Assembly (NCBI GenBank): GCA_009760855.2
Contig: WPIO01000076.1
Coordinates: 612,001 to 676,000 of the forward strand
DNA length: 64,000 nt
DNA from: Cristatella mucedo
Taxonomy: Eukaryota; Bryozoa; Phylactolaemata; Cristatellidae
Reading direction: 5' to 3'
Below, piece by piece: positions 46,647 through 56,193 of the stretch. Position numbers and translations under genes: made by a program. The notes beneath the pieces are model-generated. The model saw nothing but the letters and a program-made list of their open reading frames with translations, was not told where the DNA came from and did not search any database. Position 1 is the first letter of the stretch. The number at the start of each line of letters is the position of its first letter.

Positions 46647-47099
46647 CTATGCTGCTGCTGCCGCTTTTTGTTTAGCATTCAAACCATCAGTAATACTTGG
46701 AAGAACTGCATAACACTCATCTTTAACAATTCCAGAGATTTCAGGTTTAATTCCAGATACTCCAGAGATAACTGTAGAGAGTGATGGAAGTTGTGTTGCA
46801 ATCCAAGTCGTATAATCAGCAATTTCACTAGGGTCATCGAGGAGAGCATCAACTTTAAATCTAACTCTTGACTCAAGTCCTGATAGAACTTCAGTTTGAC
46901 CAGCACTAATTATTCTTTGTGCTTCAATATCTGCTTCATCAAGATAGAATTTCTTAACAGAGTCATCAGTCATAAGTGAAACATCAGAACTGAGTTGTTG
47001 TTCATCATATGCCGTCATTCTTGATCTAACAAGATAATCAACGTAAAATTTAAGTGCTGCTGCAGAAGTCGCAAGCATGGGATCAGTAACTGCCTCCAT
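46647..47099 (-). CDS. Polinton helical unknown protein, Ala-rich end
   Basis: An intact 150-codon frame starting MEAVTDPMLATSAAALKF after TTATATAGGAA and ending NAKQKAAAAA. Helical, with no recognised domain. It lies in a row of small minus-strand genes upstream of PolB's 3' end. Confidence 0.6.
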   Translation of the reverse strand: MEAVTDPMLATSAAALKFYVDYLVRSRMTAYDEQQLSSDVSLMTDDSVKKFYLDEADIEAQRIISAGQTEVLSGLESRVRFKVDALLDDPSEIADYTTWIATQLPSLSTVISGVSGIKPEISGIVKDECYAVLPSITDGLNAKQKAAAAA

Positions 47100-47156
47100 T
47101 TCCTATATAATAATAAAAAATTTACATGCACACAATTTTAAAGGAAAATAAATGAA

Positions 47157-47391
47157 TTATATCATAAATGGATAAATATTAGCATCTGTCAGTTTATCAC
47201 AAACTTCTTTTATCTTATTAGAAGCATCACAGACCTCTAAAATAGCATCAATAGTTTTCCTATCTAGTTGTTCTATAGCCTTATAAAATTTACTAAATTT
47301 ATAACAATCATCGTCAGAACTTATTAAATATCATCAGAAATATTCTTCTAGAATGATAACATCCAAAGATTCTTTCAATTTCGTCTTCCAT
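47157..47391 (-). pseudogene. Polinton small helical protein, paralogue 1
   Basis: The start follows CATATATAGAAAA. It is broken near 47,330. The C-terminal half reads DRKTIDAILEVCDASNKI then KEVCDKL, which resembles the next gene upstream (ISILIEICDTCDKLMES). The pair looks like a tandem duplication. Confidence 0.5.
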
Positions 47392-47474
47392 TTTTCTATA
47401 TATGACTTATAAAATTCCTTTAATATAAAATTAAATAATTTGCACTCCTGGTTTTGTTTTTGGTGTTTTTGATT

Positions 47475-47699
47475 TTAATTTCGAAGCATCTCATTTATCT
47501 TGCTACGACTTTCCATTAGTTTATCACATGTGTCACATATTTCTATAAGAATACTAATATATGAACTATCTAGATCTGGAATGAGTTTATCAAGTGAATG
47601 TTTAACTATTCTTTGATCTTGTCCTTTAAGCTTTTGAAGACAGATTTTTATTGCCATTTCTATAGATTGCTCATAACTTAAAATTCTTGAGACATCCAT
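47475..47699 (-). CDS. Polinton small helical protein, paralogue 2
   Basis: An intact 74-codon frame, MDVSRILSYEQSIEMAIK to INEMLRN, start after CATATATAGAA. It shares an (I)xILIE(V/I)CD-type helix with the neighbouring broken gene. Function is unknown. Confidence 0.6.
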   Translation of the reverse strand: MDVSRILSYEQSIEMAIKICLQKLKGQDQRIVKHSLDKLIPDLDSSYISILIEICDTCDKLMESRSKINEMLRN

Positions 47700-47735
47700 T
47701 TCTATATATGAAAATAAAATTTTATTTAATTGAAA

Positions 47736-48056
47736 TTATTCAAGACTTAAATCACTCTCTTCAGATTCATCTGCCATTTCATGGAGGAATTCTAAATAAG
47801 ATTTGACTTCTTCTTCAGAAAGCTCTTCGTAGTGTTTACCAAATAGAAGTTCTTCTAGATCTACTTCTGATTCAGATTCAGTATCAATGTATGAGGAAGC
47901 TGCAGACTCGTAAGACTCAGATTCCTCTTCTGTTTCCATTGAAGGATCATAATCAAGACCGTCGATTGAGTCTTCTGAATATTCGGATTCACTATCAGAG
48001 CTTGTAATATCTACTGATTCATCTTCTGAAACTAGAAAATCTTCTTTGCGATCCAT
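47736..48056 (-). CDS. Polinton acidic Ser/Glu-rich protein
   Basis: An intact 106-codon frame rich in Asp, Glu and Ser throughout (ITSSDSESEYSEDSIDG), probably disordered. The start follows ATTATAGG. Such acidic proteins can act as histone-like chaperones or transcription activators, but nothing specific is visible. Confidence 0.6.
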   Translation of the reverse strand: MDRKEDFLVSEDESVDITSSDSESEYSEDSIDGLDYDPSMETEEESESYESAASSYIDTESESEVDLEELLFGKHYEELSEEEVKSYLEFLHEMADESEESDLSLE

Positions 48057-48089
48057 CCTATAATAGTGAAAATATTTTTGTTAATATAT

Positions 48090-48222
48090 ATTTAATTTCT
48101 CCATTGACTCGTATAGTTCTATTTCTTTTTGTATGTCCTTATCTATTTCCTTTTTCTTTTAATCTGCAAATCTAAATTTCTTTACTAGTATTGGTTTAGT
48201 ATTTTTAATTTTCCTTTTTGGC
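48090..48222 (-). other. Small basic ORF overlapping the PolB 3' end
   Basis: MPKRKIKNTKPILVKKFRFA starts 17 bp upstream of the PolB stop in another frame. After a TAA it continues KDIQKEIELYESMEKLNI to about 48,090. It could be a frame-shifted PolB tail or a separate small gene. Confidence 0.35.
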
Positions 48223-51200
48223 ATCAATACTAATATTAAATTTTTCGCAATGACCGCCACTCTCTTTTATTCTATAGTGTCCATAAGAGTAACTATGAAT
48301 TCCACAGTCTAACCAATATCTTTTTGAGTCAAATGCTGATAGTGCTGGCACTGCTCTGTAGTGGTTCAGGTCCTATCTCAGTGGGAGACTCCAGAGTATT
48401 GACGTGAATGGACAAAGATCATCTGAAGTACCTCTGAAATATGGAGTACCTCAGGGCTCAGTGCTAGGTCCGGTTCTTTTCACGGTTTATACTCTGCCTC
48501 TTGCTGACGTGATTGCCAAGCACAATCTAGGCTTTCACTTCTATGCGGATGACACTCAGTTGTACCTTTGCTTTGATCCCTCCCAGCCTTCGAGCACCTC
48601 AAATTCTCTCAACTCACTAGCTGCATGCATTGATGACATCCGCACATGGATGGTAGCAAATTTTCTAAAACTTAACGATGATAAAACTAACTTACTAGTT
48701 ATGGGCAAACCCAGTGTGATCCAGAGATTGGAAAGGCTGACTCAAAATTGGCTCTGCCAGCATATCTCCAGTTGAATCAGCTCGAAATCTAGGTGTCATA
48801 TTCCAAAGCGACCTCTCGTTAGACGACCATATCAGCTCCACTGTCAAATCCGCCTATTTTCAGCTTCATAACATTGCTAAAATTCGGGCTTGTTTAGATA
48901 AAGATACCACGTCCAAGTTGGTCCATGCATTCGTGACATCCCGTCTCGACTTCTGCAACTCACTGCTTACTGGCCTACCAGCATGTGCGATCAGGCGATT
49001 GCAGCTGGTGCAAAACTCTGCAGCTAGGCTTGGCTGTCGTGAGCGTCGCAGTTGCCACATTACTCCACTTCTCGCCGACCTGCACTGGCTACCAGTGAGG
49101 CAACGGATTGACTTCAAGGTTTTGTCGCCCACTTTTAGGTCTCTTCATTCTATGGCTCCAGCCTATCTTTCAGATATACTCCCCAATCAGGCCAAGCTTC
49201 GTACCACCCGCTTTTCGGAATCCAACAGTCTGGAAATACCTCGTACAAACCTTAAATCCTTTGGAGACCGTGCATTTAGCTCGTATGCTCCCAAAGCCTG
49301 GAACTCCCTCCCGACCTGCGTCAGATCATCCCCTGACCTGACCACATTTAAAAGAAACTTAAAAACACACCTATTTAGGACAGCATTTAGTGGGTCCCTG
49401 TGATTCGTCCTTGATATGCTTATGCGTGCTGACACTGTGCATGCTGCCACTAACCACATTTGCATGCTGACCCTGTGCATGTCACCCCTAACCATATTAT
49501 TCATTTTGTTTGTTTTTCAAGCATGATTTTACTTACTATTCTATTGCATATCACTTTGCTGCAAATGTAAAGCGCCTAGAAAGAGATCGAGTTCTCTGAG
49601 GGCGCTTTATCAAGTGCAATATTATTATTATTATTATAGTACTTTTTTAGATTGTGTTATAGTATACATTTGATGGTTTCTAGATTGAAATCTTGATTGA
49701 TTGCAATAAACATCATATCCAGTTTCAAGACAACCAACATAATTGGAATGAGTCAAACACTTCTTTACTACGTCTTTCTTTGTTCCTTTTGCCTTTTTGA
49801 CTGCAGATTTAACTTCAATTCCTTTATCTTTCTTTATAGCTATCTACATTGAATAAAGTTTCGGTCTTAAGAAAACTCCCTCATCAAGTACAATTGATTT
49901 TTCAATCATGACACCTTTCTCATCTTTAATGAAATCTTTTGTTTTTGGATCTACTGAATATTTTTCACATATTTTATCTTAGAATTTTCCTAGACTTCCC
50001 TCATTAGCAGGTATAACCTTTTCAGCTCGTTCTAATTTCCATATATCTTGATTCTTAGGATAACCAGATACATCTAGGTAATCTAAATAATTTTCAAAAT
50101 CTCTATAAACATTATCGGTTTTTATTTGCATTACCAAAGAGTCAGTATCAGTATATGCTAGTGTTAATTATCATTGTAATAATCTTTTATTGTGTTATAA
50201 TTAAAATCTTGCATTATTAATTTTGAAATATCTAGAATTGTAACACCTAAATAAATTAGTTTATCAAGACAGATCTCTGCTTTTGTTGTTTCAATTCCAA
50301 CTAAATCTCGATTAAACAACCTTCTACCTTTAAATCTTGCACTCATTACTCTTTTATCTAAAACTAGAACATCCTTATCATATTTTAGATCAAACAGTTC
50401 AATGTTTACTCGTTCTCTAACATTTTCCATTGTCTTTCCAAGGAAAGAATTGTTTTTGAGTTTATAAAATTCTTTTTCAAACTAATCGTTTGCTACTTTT
50501 CTTCTTTCAATGTTATTAAATATATATTATCTCAACCATCTACTTTGTGTAAAACTCATTACTCCCTGTATCTTCGTTAATACATATCCTCTTTCAATTG
50601 CAAGTTTTAGATTTCTATAATGGATAACATATATAATTTACTTTTGGTTCTAGATCAACAATAGGTTTTTCCACTGTACTTTCGCAATCATCTATTTTTT
50701 TCTTATCGTCTTTTAGTGATGTTTTCTTTTGATAATCAGAGTATTCTCCAACATCTACTTTTCTTCTAATTGGTAGAATAGGACAATCAGAATAAATATC
50801 ATGTAACTCATCTGGACAGTGCATATCTACTTCAAAAGCATAACCAGTTTCAGCATCTTCTTTTAATGATAATATCTTTTTAGTTGTAAACCTTTTTATT
50901 TGTTTACTAAAAACTTGAAATTAGAAATTGGAAGTGGTTGTGTCATTGCCGTAGCATATAGTGAATTTGCATCAACATAAAGTAACCAACTCTTTTCTTT
51001 AGTACTATCATAATTAGATGCCATTTCATTGTTTGCTTTAATATATCTACATGATGCTTGTATTATTCCTCCTCTTATTGCTTTTTCAAAGAAGTCAAAA
51101 TGTTCAAAGTTTGTTAATAAATCTAGTTTAACCTTTGAAAATCTCAAACCTACAGACCAAGTTAAACCTGGAGCTGTAAGGAAATTAGCAGGATCTAAAC

Positions 51201-53481
51201 CATCTATTTCTTTTGACAAAAGTCTAAAATGTTGAAATACATCTGCCAGTAGAAGGACATCCATAGTTAGATAAATATCGCTGTACTTTCCTAATGTATC
51301 TTCAGTTTTGGGATCTATTTTTTCATCAATGCCCAAACTTTCTGAACACGATCATAATCTTTTTCATCTATGTTTGTATCATTTAATTTGATATAAACAC
51401 TTTTAATTGGAGTTAATGACTTTTCATCTAGTCTTAAAAAATAATCTATATACTCATAAGGCAATATACCTTTTTCCTTTAATAGATCAAATTCATTATC
51501 ATCCAACATAGAAAAGTAATTTATTGTTTGTGTTAACGGTTTTCCTGATTTAACAACATTATTGACAAGATCTGCTAAACCTTTTTGCAACATTTGTAGT
51601 CTTTAAAACTAAGTGAACCAATTTCAATGTTTATATACTTCTCCATGTTATTGGCAATACAATTTTTATCAAGCTTTAAATCTTGAAACTCTTGTACTAA
51701 TAAATTAGAATCATAACCTTTCAAGTTGTGAGTAAATACTGGAAGTTTGAACTTCTTAGGATTAATGCTTAGATTTAAGTTACAAACATTATGGGCAGCA
51801 CCCCTATAGTTTCCAGTTAAATGACAATTATCTAAAACTTGATCTCCATTTAAATATAAATTGCAAATATGACAAACAGTTGCTTTATCAAAATTACTTT
51901 TATTTTTTTCATTAAATTTATCATAATCAAGCTTTTCATATTTTTCTAGAATTGGTTTCATTTCATTTTTTATTTTCTCAACTTGTTCTAGCAAACTTTT
52001 TTAAGATCTCTAACATTATTTGGACCTTTGAATAATTTAAATTTTATTTGTTCTCCTTAATAATCAATAATAGTATAAGCAGATAAATAAGGAATATGCT
52101 TTTGAAAAGTGCCTTTTGGGGTAGTAGGATCTTCTTTATCTGTTTTTCTAACGCTTGTAAGTAAACATTCAAAGTCAGCATAAGCAGCACAAGGACACCA
52201 TAACGTTTTAGCATAATCTTTAAAAACATTTATCTTCTTTTTACTATCTGTACTTAGCATTCTTATTCTAGATTTACCATCATTTCCACGTTTGCAAGCA
52301 TCAACATGTGATTCTAGTTTATCTTTAGAGTAAAATCTACACAAACATACAAGTAAGCTGCGTTCCATATCCTTTGCTACTTCTGCACAAACCATTGAAG
52401 TTTTTAATAATTGCATAATTAAAGTTGTTTTTATTTGGTGTGCTATACAAAAGAAGATCCAAATGCTTCTCTTTCTCTTCATCAACTACAATAGGCGGAG
52501 TTAGAATTCTATTATCATATTCGCAAACATTAATAGTTGTGTTAAATAATTCTGCTAAATGAGGAATGTCAACGACAGTTAATACGTTTGGAGGATAATT
52601 TTCCTTAAGGTGGAACAACTCTTCTATTCTCTTTAGATACTGTGAATATTTCTCATGTAATATCTTTTAAATCAGCAGTAGATTCTGGATGTTTATCTCT
52701 CCAATGAAGAAACCTTAATACGCACCATAAAGCACAAATGTTATCTGATTCATTCTTTATATTAATTGTTGATCTCTTTTTTTAATCCTTCTGGCATTGG
52801 TAAATAACTACCACCGAATTTATGTCGAAAATAAGAAAACTTTGCATAGATAACATTAATTCCAACTATAATCCAATTAAAACCTCTTTCTAACCATTCC
52901 TCTACTTTCTTTTTAAAAGATGCAAATTGCATTCTAATTATTCTATCAATATCTGAAACTCTATTTGTTTATGAATTGCTTACTCCTGCAAATGGTTGGT
53001 AATTAAACGCACCACTTTCTGAAGCTAAAATAGGAGAAATAACAAGGGTAATTTTTAAGTCACTCTTGTTTTTAAGTAATTCTTTAATAACTAATTTCAG
53101 TTCTGCTCCAATCTTATCATATATTACATCAACATCAATTACGTTCTTTTCTAATCCAATATATTTATAATCTAAGAATTTGCCATCAGAAGAAAATTTT
53201 CCTAAAAACCAACCTGTTTCTTGTATTTTCATTAACCTCTTGAATTCTCTATCGAAAGACCATCCGCTTTTAGGCTTAACGGTTTTCTTAGCAATAGGAT
53301 TATCTAGTTTTATAGCTGTTGGCGATCGTAAAGTTGCAATCAATGTATCTAAGCTGTCTTTTGAGAAAGGATATTTTGTAAGAAGACCTGTAAGATTTCT
53401 TACCTCTTCTCTAATACGTTTTTCATGATCTCCAAATTTTTCACCCTCCCGTCGCATAAAGTAATCAATGTTTTGAGACAT
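48205..53481 (-). pseudogene. Polinton protein-primed DNA polymerase B, split by LINE-A
   Basis: The start lies in the terminal repeat (MSQNIDYFMRREGE). About 1,300 codons follow in roughly nine frame pieces. Visible in order: an N-terminal region with NESDNICALWC- and AIIKNFN-type motifs, a C-x-C...H-x-x-x-C finger (52,310-52,370), exonuclease motif I YADFECLL, an endonuclease-VII-like CHICNLYLNGDQVLDNCHLT box, exonuclease II HNLKGYDSNL, exonuclease III YLTMDVLLLAD, polymerase A YVDANSLYATAMT, B NNSFLGKTMENVRERV and C AYTDTDSLVMQIK. All catalytic motifs survive, but many frameshifts and a LINE (48,342-49,638) break it. The C-terminus past the LINE is DSKRYWLDCGIHSYSYGHY. It replicates the element from protein-primed ends. 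Confidence 0.93.
48342..49638 (+). mobile_element. LINE-A insertion in PolB
   Basis: 5'-truncated within the RT (first match ctggcactgctctg), it then carries GVPQGSVLGPVLFTVY, FHFYADDTQLYL, the C-terminal region in a 161-codon open frame (48,918-49,403) and the 3' UTR with hairpin and (ATT)n. A possible 5-bp target duplication ATAGT flanks it. It is antisense to PolB. Confidence 0.9.
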
Positions 53482-54109
53482 ATATAAAGATAGAACAGTT
53501 TTATTTAATTGAAAATAATTATCTTCCTAAATATCTATAAGTAGATATAAAATGAAGGGTTTGGAGAATATGTCCTCGATCGAATGACGACAGCCATTAA
53601 ATAAATCGGACGACGAGAAACGATCGAGTGGAAGCGAGATTCTTTATCAGAGGACGATTTGTTTAATTGATGACGTCATTCGATCAAGCCCAGGGGCTCC
53701 ATGCCATTCCTTTGGAGACCGTGCATTTAGTTCGTATGCTTCCAAAGCCTGGAACTCCCTCCCGACCTGCGTCAGAACATCCCCTGACCTGACCACATTT
53801 AAAAGGAACTTAAAAACACACCTATTTAGGACAGCATTTAGTGGGTCCCTGTGATTCGTCCTTCATGTGCTTATGCGTGCTGACACTGTGCATACTGCCA
53901 CTAACCACATTTGCATGCTGACCCTGTGCATGTCACCCCCAACCATATTATTCATTTTGTTTATTTTTCAAGCATGATTTTACTTACCATTCCATTGCAT
54001 TTCACTTTGCAGCAAATGTAAAGCGCCTAGAAAGAGATTAAGTTCTCTGAGGGCGCTTTATCAAATGCATTATTATTATTATTATTATTATCATTATTTC
54101 CTATCTACT
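53439..54109 (-). repeat. Polinton right terminal inverted repeat, with a LINE-A insertion
   Basis: The reverse complement of the left repeat runs from 53,439 to 53,709 and the last bases (tatctact) are at about 54,102-54,109. Between them lies a LINE-A 3' end. The inner boundary falls in PolB codon 15. Confidence 0.88.
53710..54091 (+). mobile_element. LINE-A 3' end in the right Polinton terminus
   Basis: It starts ctttggagaccgtgcattta and runs through the C-terminal codons and 3' UTR to the hairpin and (ATT)n at 54,070-54,091. It separates the last about 16 bases of the Polinton from the rest of its repeat. Confidence 0.88.
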
Positions 54110-54592
54110 CGGTTGAGCAACGGATACAGAGCAAAGTTCTGACTCTGACCCACAAGGCCCGCCATGGCTTGGCTCCTTCGTACCTAGCTAAACTGCTGCA
54201 CCAGTTTCGGGCTCTTCGCGCCCTCAGATCCTGTGTGGACAATTCTTCGGCTTAAAGACCGTTGGCGACAGAAGCTTTGGCTCTGCAGGTCCTAGACTGT
54301 GGAACTCGCTGCCACATTTCTGGAGCAACGACAACTACTCTCCTGCTGTTGACTATGGCTCATTCTTTTCAGCGGTCCTGAGCTGCTACTTCTATGCTAC
54401 TCACTATCTCAACTGCTTTCCCGACACTGCTAGGATTCCCACTTTCTCTTTGTTGCGTCAGACGAAGTCTGTTGGCTGCCGAATGCGTACCGAAAGCTGC
54501 TTAGGCTGTGAGTGCATTATGTAAAACTCTCCTGCGTAACACCCACGTAGTATTTACGGCTTTGTGGAGTTACCGACGGAGGTACACATAGT
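54110..54592 (+). mobile_element. LINE-B copy 2, part 2
   Basis: It resumes with cggttgagcaacggataca exactly where the left flank stopped, carries the C-terminal region (TLTHKARHGLAPSYLAKLL in translation) and ends in the LINE-B 3' UTR ctcctgcgtaacaccca near 54,590. It fixes the Polinton insertion point. Confidence 0.88.
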
Positions 54593-54642
54593 CTAGTCAC
54601 CACGTGGTCGCCCAGCCGGCTCCTCGCCGACCACGACACAAG

Positions 54643-56189
54643 TGTAGTGCCGAGCTGGCATTGGCTTCATTTTAGAGCGAACATGAATTGTTCTGTGAGC
54701 GGAAACTCCGCTGTCCTGGAGCAGTGAGCCCGAGGTGAGCGCCAGTGTGGTTACAGAGCAAAAGCATAAAAGCGATCCAGGAAGCTCAGGGAACAGTTGT
54801 GGCGATTCGGCCTTTGGAATTGGTCGAATACCCGCGGGAGTTGTAGACTGACGTTGGCTGGCCTGTCAACCTCGGCCATAACTCTATCCAAAAGGAATCG
54901 CCTGGAACCTATTCGGAATTCAAGCTGAACAGGGATGCCCTTCCAGTGGCACAGTGACGGTATTGATTCCTTACCGTAATGGACCACGGTGTCCGGCGCA
55001 ATACCACTAAGCTCTTACCCCATTGTCTCAGCTAGGTATTTAAGAGTCGAGCGACGCTCGCTCTTGGTCTTTTGTTCGGCTCCTCTCTCCGGCTTTGCTT
55101 TCACGCCGTCGGACTCATCCTATGAAAGCGAGCGAGGAGGGCGGGCTTTGCGCCGGCAATCAAAGAAACAGGACGAGATAGTGCTAGGAGGATTCGGTGG
55201 AGTCCATCGAATACGGTCGTATTGCGCCCGTGGTGGCATTTTGAGTTTTCTGTGTGCACGTTCGAAGTGGACTCGGCGTAAGGATTTGCCGATGCGAGCT
55301 AGACGTAGCTGGTGTGGTAGGAGATATTCTGTTGGTTCAGGCTCCTTTATTTTGGTCATTCCCCTAGAGACGCAGGTAGCCTAAGTGTGGACACGTGTTT
55401 CCTCCGAAAGCGTGCTTGAGGTGGTTTGTGAGGTATTCCTGCCGTTAAGGTGGAAGCGGAGCCCCAGTTCTCCAGTCAGGGTCTAGGCTCCGGTTCGGGC
55501 TCCTTGTCTTATTTCGGTCGTTCCCCACAACAGACCTGGGTGGGCAAAGTGCAGGGACCATTCCCTCCGCAAGAGTGTTTGTGCTGTTAAGAGCATATGA
55601 GGAGTGTGGAGATAAAACTGTAGTTTGTATGTACGTGTGTATTGTATGCCGGCTCCTTTGATGAGCCTGTGATGTGGTGTGGACACAGGCCAGTAACCTG
55701 CAGGTGGCCGGATGGTGGATTCACCATCCGGGTCGGCCAGTGCACTGCTGCGGTCCGCCTTTGATGTGGCATAGACCAGTCGGTGGCCAGATGGTGGATT
55801 CACCATCACGGTCGGCCGGTGCACAGTTGTGGTCGATGAATCATCGGAGTCGACCAGAGGGAGAGGGGCAGTGAGGAAGTTAACGCACGGCCGAGCAGTT
55901 GGGGCTCTCTCGCTGGAGAACTTGAAAAACTTAGATAGACGCACGGCGACTTTGTGAGCTTTCGAATAAAGCTAAGTAAAATCCCCAATTTGTGTGTCTC
56001 GCTTTCCAATTCACGCAGCGGACTCACGACCCCCTTTGGTAACGGTAAGTAGGTCAGCGCCAGAAACGCTCGTTTCGTGGCTGCCTTCTTATTTCGCCAA
56101 GGCGCACACCGAACGGCATCAGGCGGCTTAGGTTACGCCGCTTGGTAAGCGGCAGGTTAAGCCTACTCCGCCGAGCCTTCGGCATTACG
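54643..56189 (+). mobile_element. LTR1 copy 3, solo LTR with 4-bp target duplication
   Basis: It starts TGTAGTGCC and ends CATTACG (terminal CA mutated to CG). CAAG flanks both sides (54,639-54,642 and 56,190-56,193). The promoter TATTTAAGAGTCGAGCGACG is at about 55,037 and AATAAA at about 55,966. An LTR2-like sequence starting TGTAGTTTGTATG is inserted at about 55,618-55,935, in the R region. Confidence 0.82.
55618..55935 (+). mobile_element. LTR2-like insertion within LTR1 copy 3
   Basis: It is absent from LTR1 copy 2 at the same point (gataaaactg). It shares with LTR2 the start TGTAGTT, the gatgtggtgtggacacaggc block and the ggtggattcaccat repeats, the last duplicated here at about 55,712 and 55,792. 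The 3' border is not exact. Confidence 0.6.
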
Positions 56190-56193
56190 CAAG

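Larger units (their letters stand above)
27364..54109. mobile_element. Polinton/Maverick (adintovirus-like) element, decayed
   Basis: A 26.7 kb AT-rich block bounded by inverted repeats and inserted into a LINE-B copy; the target word CGGT occurs on both sides (27,360-27,363 and 54,110-54,113). It carries the diagnostic gene set of Polintons: protein-primed PolB, retroviral-type integrase, packaging ATPase, adenain-like protease and double-jelly-roll capsid protein, plus about 20 accessory genes. Five later LINE insertions total about 4 kb, so the original was about 22.7 kb. Almost every conserved gene carries frameshifts or stops, so it is a fossil. Termini AGTAGATA/TATCTACT fit the 5'-AGT/ACT-3' ends typical of the group. 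Confidence 0.95.

Noticed and set aside
27605-53481. A free, infectious virus genome
   Set aside because: The block is flanked by host LINE-B on both sides, has LINE insertions and carries many frameshifts and stops, so it is an integrated fossil.
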